DNA of 64,000 bases from Brachionus manjavacas. Its lineage: Eukaryota > Rotifera > Eurotatoria > Ploima > Brachionidae. Under the pieces are notes generated by a model. That model saw only the letters and a list, made by a program, of their open reading frames with translations, searched no databases and was not told the origin of the DNA. Below are positions 54,052-61,470 of this stretch, piece after piece; positions within the stretch are counted from its first letter, which is position 1, and each line of letters begins with the position of its first letter. The position numbers and the translations under genes were made by a program. The stretch lies in assembly GCA_019054805.1 (NCBI GenBank), contig JAHQIY010000023.1, positions 620,001 to 684,000 of the forward strand, written 5' to 3'.

Positions 54052-55251
54052 CCAGCGTCTAAAACTATTAGCTTAGACCAGGATTTTGACCCGTTGGAAT
54101 CGCCACAGCATCGGTTCCAACTGTACTTGACTTTAACGAAAGACCTATACCTACCACCACACAGTTACACATTAATAGACACTATGCCATCACAAAAGTT
54201 TCGAAATAAGGCCCTGGTTGGGAATCACCCGGCCCTGGTAGAGAAATTCGGTGTTTGTGTAGGAAAAGGGATAGTCGAATGGAGTGATAGTGTCACTATC
54301 AATTTAAGTAATCTAACCAATCATTCTGTAGCCTTACCAAAAGGAACGATCGTGGGCCAGTTAAAGCAAGTTAAGGATAAAGATTACAATTTGATTACCT
54401 TAGAAGAGTGGACAACACCCGAGGTAAATGCAGACAAAGAAAGTGCTCAATTACCGGAAGGAGTTGATCTCACCGACTGTGAGCTTGATGAAAAACAACT
54501 GATTGTTCTTAAAAATTTACTATGTGCCAATGGGGATTTGTTAAGTAAAACGTTAGTCGAGCCAGGTAAAGCTGTAAACGTATCACATCATATTACCACT
54601 GGAGAAAACTTACCAGTGAATAGCCCGCCGTATAAGGCCGGAATAAAGGAAAAGAAAGTTATTGAAAAACAAATAGAATATATGCTAGAAAAACGGGTTA
54701 TTCAGCCAAGTCAGAGCCCTTGGGCTTTCCCAGTGGTTCTTGTGGGAAAGAAAGACGGCACTGTACGCTTTTGCGTTGAATATGGAAAAGTTAATGCTAT
54801 CACAAAAAGGGATGTATACCCTCTACCAAGAATTGACGATAGCCTTAATTCCTTAGGACAAGCCTCGTTCTTTTCAGCAGTGGACTTAACTTCCGGCTAC
54901 TGGCAAATTCCCATGGCACAAGAAGACATAGAAAAGACTGCATTTATAAGCCATAACGGTCTGTTTGAGTTTAAAGCTATGCCTTTTGGCTTATCGAATG
55001 CACCCGCTACGTTCCAACGTTATCTGGACGCTACTTTTGCTGGATTAAAGTGGACGTGCTGCCTCGTATACTTAGTTGACGTCATTATATTTTCAAAGTC
55101 ATTCGAGGAGCATATGGCACATTTAAAACTAGTATTAGATCGTATTAGGAAAGCTAACTTAGGGATTAAAGGATTCAAATGCTCATTTTGCAGACCGTTT
55201 GGGTCATTTAGTTTCCTCCCAAGGAGTACGCCCGCATCCAGCAAAAATTAA
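54052..55251 (+). pseudogene. Element A reverse transcriptase with YLVD active site
   Basis: Ty3/gypsy RT copying RNA to cDNA. The open frame starts with the protease-RT spacer (GKGIVEWSDSVTINLSNLTN) and then RT blocks in order: QSPWAFPVVLVGKKDGTVRF, FFSAVDLTSGYWQIP (first catalytic Asp intact), FKAMPFGLSNAPATFQRYLD, then VYLVDVIIFS. The last should be YxDD; codon 55075-55077 is GTT (Val), one base from GAT (Asp), so a catalytic metal ligand is lost. After KCSFCRPF the frame shifts near 55195-55200; the proper continuation SSQGVRPHPAKI is in the next frame. The residues from about 55200 to the stop at 55251 are therefore out of frame. The TTG at 54094 is not a real start. Confidence 0.93.
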
Positions 55252-55645
55252 CAATTAACTAGGGTTTAAAAATAAGAAAGAACTTAGAAGCTTTTTAGGA
55301 TTATGTGGGTATTACCGTAAATTTGTTAAAGATTTTGCTAAGGTAGCTCAAAAGTTGTACGAATTGACCAACAACGACGCTGAGTTTGTGTGGGCTGATG
55401 AACACCAGTAATTATTTGAGCATCTTAAAACTTCGTTAACTACTGCCCCACTATTAAGTCATCCAAACTTTGATTACCCTTTTGTCATACAGTGTGACGC
55501 TTGTGACAAAGGTTTGGGAGCAGTGTTAAGTCAGGAAATTAATGGTGAAATTCGGGTTATCCAATACATTAGTAGACCGTTAACCGAAGCGGAATCTAAA
55601 TGGACGATTCGAGAAAAAGAAGCTTTAGCTATCATATGGGCGTAT
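55200..55645 (+). pseudogene. Element A RT connection and truncated RNase H
   Basis: After the RT frameshift the next frame carries the RT thumb/connection (KKELRSFLGLCGYYRKFVKD) and RNase H start. Stops interrupt it at TAA ~55253 and TAA 55409-55411. RNase H motifs seen: [14 protein letters not shown] (first Asp) and [14 protein letters not shown] (Glu). The following block with TDHKAL (third catalytic Asp) is missing, because IIWAY joins directly to a spacer that normally lies after RNase H. Roughly 100-150 residues have been deleted near 55640. RNase H would remove the RNA strand during reverse transcription and cannot work here. Confidence 0.85.
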
Positions 55646-55880
55646 TATACAGAGGGTCCTTTGGACAAAATAGATTTTAAGGTCGAGCAAAGTAAGAATA
55701 TTCCTAACAAGAACTCCCCGTCTTATAATAACTTTAAAAAATTCTATAAAATTGAGGATGACACTTTATACTATTTTGAATCGTCTAAGAAACTCATTTT
55801 TGTACCTCAACAGCTAGTAGGAACAGTTCTGGACTATTACCATTCCGTAAGTTTAAGTCATGTGGGTGGGGATAAGTTTC
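55640..55880 (+). pseudogene. Element A spacer and integrase N-terminal start
   Basis: Continues the open frame after the RNase H deletion: an acidic/lysine spacer ([19 protein letters not shown]), then [20 protein letters not shown] and [15 protein letters not shown]. The latter is the start of the integrase HHCC zinc domain (family: yH....GH.G..KT); the two cysteines are not reached. From 55880 the sequence turns back on itself as an inverted copy of 55847-55865, so the last translated residues (to 55939) are meaningless. The rest of integrase lies on the minus strand at 52197-52750. Confidence 0.82.
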
Positions 55881-55898
55881 CACATGACTTAAACTTAC
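55847..55898. repeat. Perfect 19-bp inverted repeat at the inversion junction
   Basis: Left arm 55847-55865 and right arm 55880-55898 are exact reverse complements around a 14-base loop. The left arm lies in plus-strand integrase coding sequence; the right arm abuts the minus-strand leader and primer-binding site. This looks like a fold-back junction made when the interior was inverted, by template switching or end repair. It is not a terminator: it lies inside a broken reading frame with no U tract logic for this kind of organism. Confidence 0.9.
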
Positions 55899-55905
55899 TT
55901 CTCTT

Positions 55906-55922
55906 CCTCCCACTGGGCACCA
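55906..55922 (-). promoter_or_regulatory. Primer-binding site of element A
   Basis: On the minus strand TGGTGCCCAGTGGGAGG begins 4 bases (55923-55926) inside the right LTR. PBSs begin TGG, pairing with the CCA end of a tRNA. I could not assign the primer tRNA from memory. No TGG-type site follows the left LTR on the plus strand, so the element's leader is at this end. Confidence 0.7.
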
Positions 55923-55926
55923 CTTT

Positions 55927-56193
55927 TGTTAGCGGTTAACTTAGGACTGGACTTAGAAAAAATATGAACTTGATACACAAAATATTCTTTCTTATATATC
56001 CTTTGAATATCTTTCTTTTTTCTAAATTGTCTCCAAGTTCCAATCAATTATTATTAGTGAGATACAGCCTAGTAACTACGAGTTTAGTTTAGATCTAATT
56101 CTAGCAACAAGACTAGTTACAAATTATAACTAGTATGAAAGGTCCAATATGACCAGGAAGTAGAGTCAGCCTTAGCTTACAGCTCCGCCAACA
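55927..56193 (-). repeat. Element A LTR, right copy (5' LTR in element orientation), shortened
   Basis: 267 bp, same ends as the left LTR but 96 bp shorter. The main difference is absence of the hairpin-bounded stretch (equivalent to about 51631-51696); smaller losses occur in the AT-rich middle. The TATA-like sequence is kept (minus-strand GATATATAAG at 55991-56000). With several substitutions as well, the two LTRs have diverged by drift since insertion, or the element is a recombinant. Confidence 0.9.
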
Positions 56194-56826
56194 ATTTATA
56201 TCTAAAGCTTGTTACTAATAACTAATGCATTTATAAAAATCAGGCTTTCGAGTAGGATATGGTTATAGAATTTTATAGCATGTATGAGATAAGTGAAATT
56301 GTTTAACTATATTTATTCGAAAGCTTTATTTTAATCTTGAGCTCTATTAAATAACTAAACGCATTCATAGAAAACAGGCTTTTGAGAAGAATATGGTTAT
56401 ACAATTTCATAACTTGTACGAGATAAGTGAATTGTTTTTTAATATTTTATTCGAAAGCCAAATTTTAATCTTAAGCTTAATTTATTTACTAAAAGCATAT
56501 ATAAAAATCAGGCTTTCGAGTAGGATATGGTAAAACAATTTGACAACGTCTACGAGAGAAGTGAAATTGATTTACTATAATTTATTCAAAAGCCTTATTT
56601 AAATCCAAAGCTTAATAATAATTACTTAACGTATTTATAAAAATCAGGATTTCGGTAGGATATGGTTGAACAATTTCATAATTTGTACAGGAGAATTGAA
56701 ATTGTTTAACTTTATTTTTTTCAAATACCTTATTTAAATCTTAAGCTTAATTTATTAACTTAACGCATTTATAAATATCAGGCTTTCGAGGAGGATATGG
56801 TTATACAATTTCATAACTTGTATGAA
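56194..56826 (+). repeat. Continuation of the satellite array beyond element A
   Basis: About 4.7 diverged monomers in the same orientation as 1-51600, spaced about 133-137 bp (AGGCTTTCGAG-type blocks near 56239, 56376, 56510, 56644 and 56777). They are as diverged as 50-51.6 kb, confirming this is the array edge. The last monomer breaks at GAAAGA, where retroelement sequence begins with a shared AAGA (microhomology). Confidence 0.95.
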
Positions 56827-56828
56827 AG

Positions 56829-57202
56829 ACACCAGCCAGATTAGTAAGATGGGCACTCAGACTCTCGGAGTTTGACTTTGACGTTCGGTATAAAAAATGG
56901 ATTGCTAATGCGAACGCAGACGGATTGTCCAGTTTAGCAAGTATAACTGAAGATGCCAAAGCAGATAAGTTATTTCCACTAGAGCCTTATCTATACGCAC
57001 TTAATCGGTCGATTACAGGCTCATCGGCTGATCCGTTAGCAAGTATAGACCTAGCGAATGAACAAAAGAAAGACCCATTTTTAAATACCATTTACAACAC
57101 CCTAAAAATGAATACTGGCACTGAATATAGCAACAATTTCTGCATAATGGGTAGAATACTCTGCTATAAGGGACTTCAAGAGAAACAGGTAGTAGTTATA
57201 AT
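56829..57202 (+). pseudogene. A-like Ty3/gypsy RNase H end and spacer fragment
   Basis: Opens mid-domain with TPARLVRWALRLSEFDFDV and YKKWIANANADGLSS, the end of RNase H and its tether (family: PARLARWALRLQEYDF...N.NADALSR; the NADxLS Asp is an RNase H ligand). It continues with an acidic spacer ending NNFCIMGRILCYKGLQEK. It is not the same family as element A's own spacer but has the same layout. No start or end of its gene is present: it begins at the satellite junction and ends at the AT-rich insert. The minus-strand copy at 63592-64000 extends further upstream. Confidence 0.85.
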
Positions 57203-57538
57203 ATTCTCGAATAAATGATGATAAACCAACATATCCGATATGTTATTAAATGGTTTTATTTAATAAATCATATTTTAATAATTCGTTTCTGTTTCAGTGG
57301 TTAACCATTAAATGATTGTAAAATAATATTTTGGTTAATTTTTTAACAGTTTAAATTGTTTTCGTATTTAAATTTATTTTAAATTTACATTTAATATATA
57401 TTTAAAAGAACATTTTGATTTTCATTATTTATTTAACATTATTCATTATATTACAAAAGTGATTGTTTTCGATTTATTGCATTTTTTATGTTTACATTTC
57501 ATTATTCTTTATTAAAAATTTAAATTTCATTGCTTTGT
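57201..57538. other. AT-rich non-coding insert (338 bp)
   Basis: Splits two copies of a 68-bp A-like coding stretch. It begins ATATTCTCGAATAAATG and contains a perfect palindrome AACATATC-C-GATATGTT at 57228-57244, plus GGTTAACC. No reading frame, TIRs or LTR ends are recognisable. The matching insert in the right arm is 63254-63591, the same length. Origin unknown; possibly a MITE or spacer DNA. Confidence 0.7.
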
Positions 57539-57687
57539 ACAATTTCTGCATAATGGATAGAATACTCTGCTCTTAAACTGTTTTACCATATTCTACTAGA
57601 AAGCCTGATTTTTATGAATTCGTTTTGTTTATTAATGGAGTTCAAGATTAAGATTAGGGACTTCAAGAGAAACCGGTAGTAGTTATA
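57539..57687 (+). repeat. Second copy of a 68-bp stretch, split by satellite
   Basis: 57539-57571 repeats 57133-57165 and 57657-57687 repeats 57170-57200, each with one mismatch (for example AAACAGG versus AAACCGG). Between the two halves sits a satellite fragment. So a coding stretch was duplicated on both sides of the AT-rich insert, and satellite DNA was inserted into the second copy. Confidence 0.85.
57574..57658 (-). repeat. Captured satellite monomer fragment (inverted)
   Basis: About 85 bp that on the minus strand reads like the array monomer from CCTAAT...CTTGAACTCC through GAATTCATAAAAATCAGGC to TAGTAGAATATGG. It is opposite in orientation to the main array and embedded in retroelement coding sequence. 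A matching copy is at 63133-63217. It most resembles the diverged array-edge monomers (TCAGGCTTTC). Confidence 0.88.
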
Positions 57688-58060
57688 CACAACGGCTTTG
57701 GAAATATTTCAAAAACAATTGAGTTGGTGCTTGCTGGAATCGATGGAGCTTTAAGCTTCAGTGATGACATTATTGTTTTTGGTACCACTAAAAAAGAGCA
57801 TGATGACAGACTGGAAGCTATTTTCAGAAGACTAGAGCAATCAGGACTGACTGTCAATAAAAAAAATGCGAGTTTTGTAAAACTAGTCTAAAGTTCTTTG
57901 GGCTAAATTTTTCTGACAAAGCAATTGATGTTAAGAAGTTTGAGGCGTTGGTCAATGCTAAATCACCTTCAACAGTTGGAGAGGTGAGGAGTTTGCTTGG
58001 TTCAGCTAATTATTGTGCTCGATTTATACCTAATTTTTCCACAATCACAGAGCCACTATG
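57688..58060 (+). pseudogene. Element B reverse transcriptase, palm end and thumb
   Basis: Joined abruptly to the A-like fragment at about 57690-57700. RT motifs: LVLAGIDGALSFSDDIIVFG (F-S-D-D active site, with both Asp present; an xSDD form occurs in K02A2.6-like Ty3/gypsy elements), then KKEHDDRLEAIFRRLEQSGL, then after a frameshift in an A-run near 57865 LKFFGLNFSDKAID and VGEVRSLLGSANYCARFIPNF. Fingers and most of the palm are absent. A one-base loss in the A-run near 57715 (five A's here, six in the right arm) shifts the frame in this arm only; the A-run shift near 57865 and the TGA at about 58058 occur in both arms. Non-functional. Confidence 0.87.
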
Positions 58061-58530
58061 AGAGCTGGTCAAAAGAAAGCTGAGTGGAAGTGGTTGCCGA
58101 AGCATCAAGAAGCGTTGGAAAACCTTAAAAAGTCTATTTGTGACAAAGCTTTAAGTTATTTCCATCAAGAGCGTCGCACTGAACTTACAGTAGATGCAAG
58201 TTTTTTTGGTTTAGGAGCAGTAATGGCTCAATATGATGTTAAAAATCCAGGTGTCAAGAAAATAATTATGTATGCCAGCCGTTGTCTATCACAGGTTAAA
58301 CAAAGATATTCTCAAGTTGAACGAGAAGCATTGGCTGTAGTTTATTTATGGTAAGGAATTTGACATCATCACAGACAATAAAGCTGTATAGTTGATATTT
58401 GGCAATGTAAGATCACGTCCAAAGGCTCGGATAGAGAGATGGTGTTTAAGACTCCTACCAAACAAATTCAAAGTGAAGCATCAACCAGGCGCATACAATA
58501 TTGCTGACTATATTTCAAGAAACCCAGTTG
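58061..58530 (+). pseudogene. Element B RNase H
   Basis: Frame reads AEWKWLPKHQEALENLKKS then LTVDASFFGLGAVMAQ (first Asp), YASRCLSQVKQRYSQVEREAL (Glu). After a ~27-bp deletion that removes the segment equivalent to WACEKFHLY it continues YGKEFDIITDNKAV (third Asp), a TAG stop at 58389-58391, then RIERWCLRLLPNKFKVKHQP and NIADYISRNP (fourth acidic residue). All four acidic positions of RNase H are visible, but the deletion, the TAG and a one-base A-run loss near 58073 inactivate it. The right arm lacks the deletion yet stops at YIYGTV. Confidence 0.88.
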
Positions 58531-59360
58531 AACCTGCTTATATGCAATATGAACGATTTACAGAAGCTTATATTAATATGGTAACTGATATGGCAGTTCC
58601 ACAGGTAATTAGTAAAGATCAGTTGGTTCGAGCAACCAAAGAAGATCCTATTTTAAAAGAACTGGTCAAATCAATTCAAGGTAGGGCTCAAGGGAAAAAT
58701 GGAGGTTTTGATAAGATTAAAGATGAACTATCTGTTACTGGAGATGGTCTGGTATTAAGGGATAGCAAAATAGTAGTTCCATTTAAATTTCAAAAGCGTG
58801 TTATTCAAATTGCACATGGTGGTCATTTGGGTGTAGTGAAAACTAAGCAAATATAGAGAAGCCATGTCTGATTTCCAGGCATTGACAGCCAGGTTGAGAC
58901 TTTGGTTAAGTGATGCCACAAATGCCAGATAAACACTGACTTGAAAAATTTTGAAACACAGGCTGATACGGAAATACCACGTGGTCCATGGAAAGTTGTG
59001 AGCGTGGATTTTAACGGTCCACTCAGATGTGGAAAGTATTTGATGGTAATTATTTGTAAGTTCTCAAGGTACCCTTTAGTAAAGGTAATATCTAGTACAT
59101 CAGCTCAGATAGTTACATCAGGGTTAAATGATGTTTTCTCAACTTTTGGCATACCAGATATGGTAATAACAGACAATGGACCTCCTTTTAAATCCAATAA
59201 ATTCAACAATTTTGCAAAGCAACTCGGTTTTAAGCATCGAAAAATTACACCACTATGGCCAAGAGCGAATGGTATGGTGGAGCGGTTTATGAAAAACCTT
59301 GGAAAGGTGATACGTAGTTCTGCATTTAGTCAAAAAGAATGGGAGGTTGGCAAAAATTAA
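58530..59360 (+). pseudogene. Element B integrase: HHCC zinc domain and DD35E core
   Basis: Spacer, then IAHGGHLGVVKTKQI (H-x3-H) and CHKCQINTD (C-x2-C) forming the HHCC zinc domain, interrupted by TAG 58854-58856 and two TGA codons before 58920. The core frame from 58941 holds VVSVDFNGPL (D), VITDNGPPF (D) and NGMVERFMKNL (E). The two last catalytic residues are separated by exactly 35 residues, giving a complete DD35E triad. The frame ends after SQKEWEVGKN at 59360: the end of the core and the GPF/Y module appear deleted, because the next recognisable sequence is the C-terminal tail. Integrase inserts the cDNA into chromosomes; this copy cannot be made as one protein. The sequence type resembles K02A2.6-like Ty3/gypsy elements of invertebrates (recalled similarity, not searched). 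Confidence 0.9.
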
Positions 59361-59851
59361 GCGCTACAGTGATAAAAGAGATAAGTCGTGTGTCTCTAAC
59401 TTTAATACAAATGAATTAGTTTTCAACTAGTGACCAGAGTCCTAAGCCAAAACTCGGAAAATTTGCTAGAAGCTAAATTCCTGAGCAAGTCCCAGATCAA
59501 CAAATCCAAAGACTTGCTGACACAGAAACAGTTGAGTCGACAGAAGTAAAGGAAGAAGATACTAATACTAAAATGGAGACAACTGAAGTAACAATGAGTG
59601 ATGGTAGTAACGGGGACTATGAAACAGGGGACGAAGGTACTGGAATTGATGGAAAGGCAAGTCCTGAAGAGAGCGAGGACATGAATACTAGAGGTGAAAA
59701 CGGTTTAAGTAATGAAGAGGAAGGTAGTGGAAGTACTAAAGAAGAAGAGGGTGAACATAAAGGATATTAAGATGGCAATGAGAAAAGAAATGATAAACCA
59801 AAGAGGATTAGGCGTAAACCTGATTTCTTTGGACAACCGGTATCGCTTTGA
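59355..59851 (+). pseudogene. Element B pol C-terminal acidic tail
   Basis: After the integrase deletion a basic stretch (KRYSDKRDKS) is followed by stop-riddled sequence, then an open part at 59573-59770 that is almost entirely Glu, Ser, Gly, Asn and Thr (for example SNEEEGSGSTKEEEGE) and is probably disordered. After TAA at about 59768 the same frame continues to a basic end, KPKRIRRKPDFFGQPVSL, and TGA at 59849-59851. Long low-complexity tails ending in a short basic motif are common at the end of pol in this kind of element. It is not an independent gene, though it could be mistaken for one. Confidence 0.75.
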
Positions 59852-59983
59852 TAAATGGGAATATTGAGATCATTGAAATTTATTTAATTAAGTTTTATAA
59901 ATAATAATTTATATACTCAAATGTTTTTTCTTTTTTTGATCTTATTAATCAATTTTGATTTGAATCCAGTATGGTTCCAAATT
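59852..59983 (+). other. Element B 3' untranslated spacer
   Basis: About 130 bp of AT-rich sequence between the pol stop and the polypurine tract; no frame or motif recognised. Confidence 0.6.
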
Positions 59984-60002
59984 AAAAAAGGAGAGGATGA
60001 AG
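59984..60002 (+). promoter_or_regulatory. Polypurine tract of element B
   Basis: AAAAAAGGAGAGGATGAAG directly before the LTR start TGTCGTGA: nearly all purine, in the right place and on the same strand as element B pol. Confidence 0.85.
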
Positions 60003-60330
60003 TGTCGTGATTTAAGATCAACAACAACATGGAGCTTACATCAGCAACGTCGTACTTACATCATTTAACAAATGTAACATCAAACAACAAACAACTGGCA
60101 ATCCTATGGAAGTTGTTTGTAGTTTTATAAGCACGGCACTATAATTAATTTATTTATAAACTTAATACTAGCTAATGAAAGAAAAAAACATTATTTTATT
60201 TTTATTATATTTCTCTCTCTCTCTCTTCTCTCTATTTTGTTCTCTAATTAGCGTGGTTACTTAGAGTGGCCACTTTCATTTATTTGTTTAGAATAAAAGC
60301 TTATTAATATAATCATTCGATATTTTAACA
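60003..60330 (+). repeat. Element B 3' LTR (~328 bp)
   Basis: Begins TGTCGTGA after the polypurine tract. It contains a TATA-like TTTTATAAGCACGG near 60122-60136, a CT-rich run at 60210-60235, and AATAAA at 60292-60297, in the U3-R order expected. The end is set at TATTTTAACA (60330), giving TGT...ACA ends; a different end a few bases away cannot be excluded because no second LTR is in the window. No flanking duplication can be tested for the same reason. Confidence 0.75.
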
Positions 60331-60553
60331 TCCTATTAGTAGTTATTTCAGGAGGTTATCACTGAATCAAATTTCTTGTTTAAGAAATTAGTGTTGATAG
60401 CAAGATTATCCATTTTCTTTACTTCTTTAACAATGGAGAATGCTTTTTTGAACATATGAATAAATAAAGATATTCTGAGAATTTGTGTTTACCACAAAGA
60501 GCACTTCAGAAAAAATTATTAATATATTAAAACCAAAAAATTCAATGAATTGG
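60331..60553. other. Non-coding DNA after element B LTR
   Basis: About 220 bp of AT-rich sequence. Short frames on both strands have no recognisable content. It may include the intron or downstream part of the minus-strand fragment that ends at 60554. Confidence 0.5.
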
Positions 60554-60850
60554 TTACGTGAGAAACATATCAAATTTTGTACCAAAATTCGCAGCGAATT
60601 CTTTGTAGTTATCATATATTTTACAAAAAAGCTCTGTGGCCTTCTCATCCAGCTTATAGTTAACTGTTTTCATATTAAATTTATATATAATAAAAAGTAA
60701 CACAATAAGTGAATGATTAACTGGTGGTGCCTCAATAATTTCTCGAAATTTATAATAAACTGGTTCTGGAACACATAAATGAAATCTTTGTATTAGACCA
60801 TCATCTCTAGCATACCTTTTTTGTCTAACAAATTCGACGTAGTCACTCAT
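60554..60850 (-). pseudogene. DUF3987-like protein fragment
   Basis: Minus-strand frame of 98 residues. The stretch YARDDGLIQRFHLCVPEP followed by VYYKFREI resembles, from memory, the DGLxxRF...P.P block of DUF3987 proteins, a helicase/primase-like family with many copies in some invertebrate genomes. The later part (LDEKATELFCKIYDNYKEFAANFGTKF) fits the helical segment that follows that block. It is not a whole gene: the P-loop part is absent, an in-frame stop lies just upstream (GCTAAG before GTTGCATG could be a splice acceptor), and CACGTAAC at its end could be a splice donor. Either an internal exon or a remnant. Function unknown; the family name is a tentative recognition. Confidence 0.4.
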
Positions 60851-61470
60851 GCAACCTTAGCCCTTCTCTTTCATATAATTGACAGTTGTATTTTTTAGTT
60901 TTTCTTTGTTTTCGAATTTTGATGAATGCATTTTAATAAAAACTAAAATTTAAATTTTTTTTAATTTTCGGATGTAAAGTGTTTGCTTTAAAGAAAATAA
61001 TTTCTTAAAATCTATAAAAAAAATGAAGAAGATTCAATTTAAAAATATTTATATAATGTTTAATTTTTTTAAATAATTTATTGGTTATAATAATTAATAT
61101 AAAAAAATAAACCATTTTTTTTGTCTTCTAGTATTCCTGATCTTTTTTTAATTACTCACAACGCTTTCATTTTAGAGTTGATTCAAATTGAATTTTAATT
61201 GGTTTAAAATATTTAAAGATTCTTTTTATAAATTTTTGAAAAAACCTGTTCCCTTTGATTTTTGGTTTTAGATGGAATTTTTTTTAATTTTTATCAAGAA
61301 CTTTATGATTGCTTTAAGCATACAGGATTAAAAAATTCTTTTATAATGAAATTTGAGGCAATTGAAGGCTATAAGTAAAAAGTAAAAGCGAAAGAAGAAA
61401 ACTCTAGAAGATGACGATACAGAATTAATATTTTATTTAAAAAAAAAAGCTAAAAATAAAATTTATTCTT
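60851..61470. other. AT-rich non-coding DNA
   Basis: About 620 bp with long A/T runs and no convincing coding frame, RNA gene or repeat. On the minus strand some TTTTAG and GTAA motifs could belong to introns of the flanking minus-strand fragments, but none can be placed with confidence. Confidence 0.5.

Larger units (their letters stand above)
51597..56197 (-). mobile_element. Defective Ty3/gypsy LTR retrotransposon (element A) with inverted interior
   Basis: The element is bounded by related LTRs (51601-51963 and 55927-56193) and flanked by the direct repeat ATTT (51597-51600 and 56194-56197). Removing one ATTT and the element rejoins a satellite monomer in phase (GAAAGCCTC-ATTT-ATATCT), so the boundaries are certain. 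LTR ends are TGTTGG...CTAACA on the minus strand. Minus-strand signals: TATA box in the LTR, primer-binding site beside the right LTR, polypurine tract beside the left LTR, integrase 3' end. Plus-strand content: gag, protease, RT, RNase H and integrase start. The order is therefore that of an element whose gag-to-mid-integrase interior was flipped. All coding parts are broken, so it cannot move by itself. Confidence 0.93.
56827..58353 (+). repeat. Left arm of a ~1.5-kb inverted repeat
   Basis: Reverse complement of 62411-63965. Most of the length is identical; differences noticed are a C/T in GGGCACTCAG, a T/G in GACGTTCGG, a C/T in GATATTCTCAAG, two one-base homopolymer losses, and a 27-bp or so deletion in this arm after GGCTGTAGT (~58340). 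The spacer is ~4.06 kb. The arm is a composite of an A-like element, an AT-rich insert, a satellite fragment and element B, so it was assembled before being duplicated. Confidence 0.95.

Noticed and set aside
55020-55244. Minus-strand open frame of 74 codons
   Set aside because: Antisense shadow of the reverse transcriptase.
55847-55898. Transcription terminator hairpin
   Set aside because: The stem-loop is at an inversion breakpoint in a eukaryotic retroelement; the arms are duplicated coding sequence.
51601-56193. Reading element A as a plain plus-strand element
   Set aside because: No PBS follows the left LTR and no polypurine tract precedes the right LTR on the plus strand; both exist on the minus strand, with the TATA box and integrase end.
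57663-57857. Minus-strand open frame of 64 codons
   Set aside because: Antisense to the element B RT fragment, whose plus-strand frame carries the SDD motif.
60331-60360. Alternative element B LTR end at GGAGGTTATCA
   Set aside because: TATTTTAACA at 60330 pairs better with the TGT start and sits a normal distance after AATAAA, though it cannot be proven without the second LTR.
60427-60700. Overlapping open frames on both strands (60427-60648 minus and 60485-60700 plus)
   Set aside because: No recognisable content, low-complexity AT-rich composition, and both overlap the better supported minus-strand fragment at 60554-60850.
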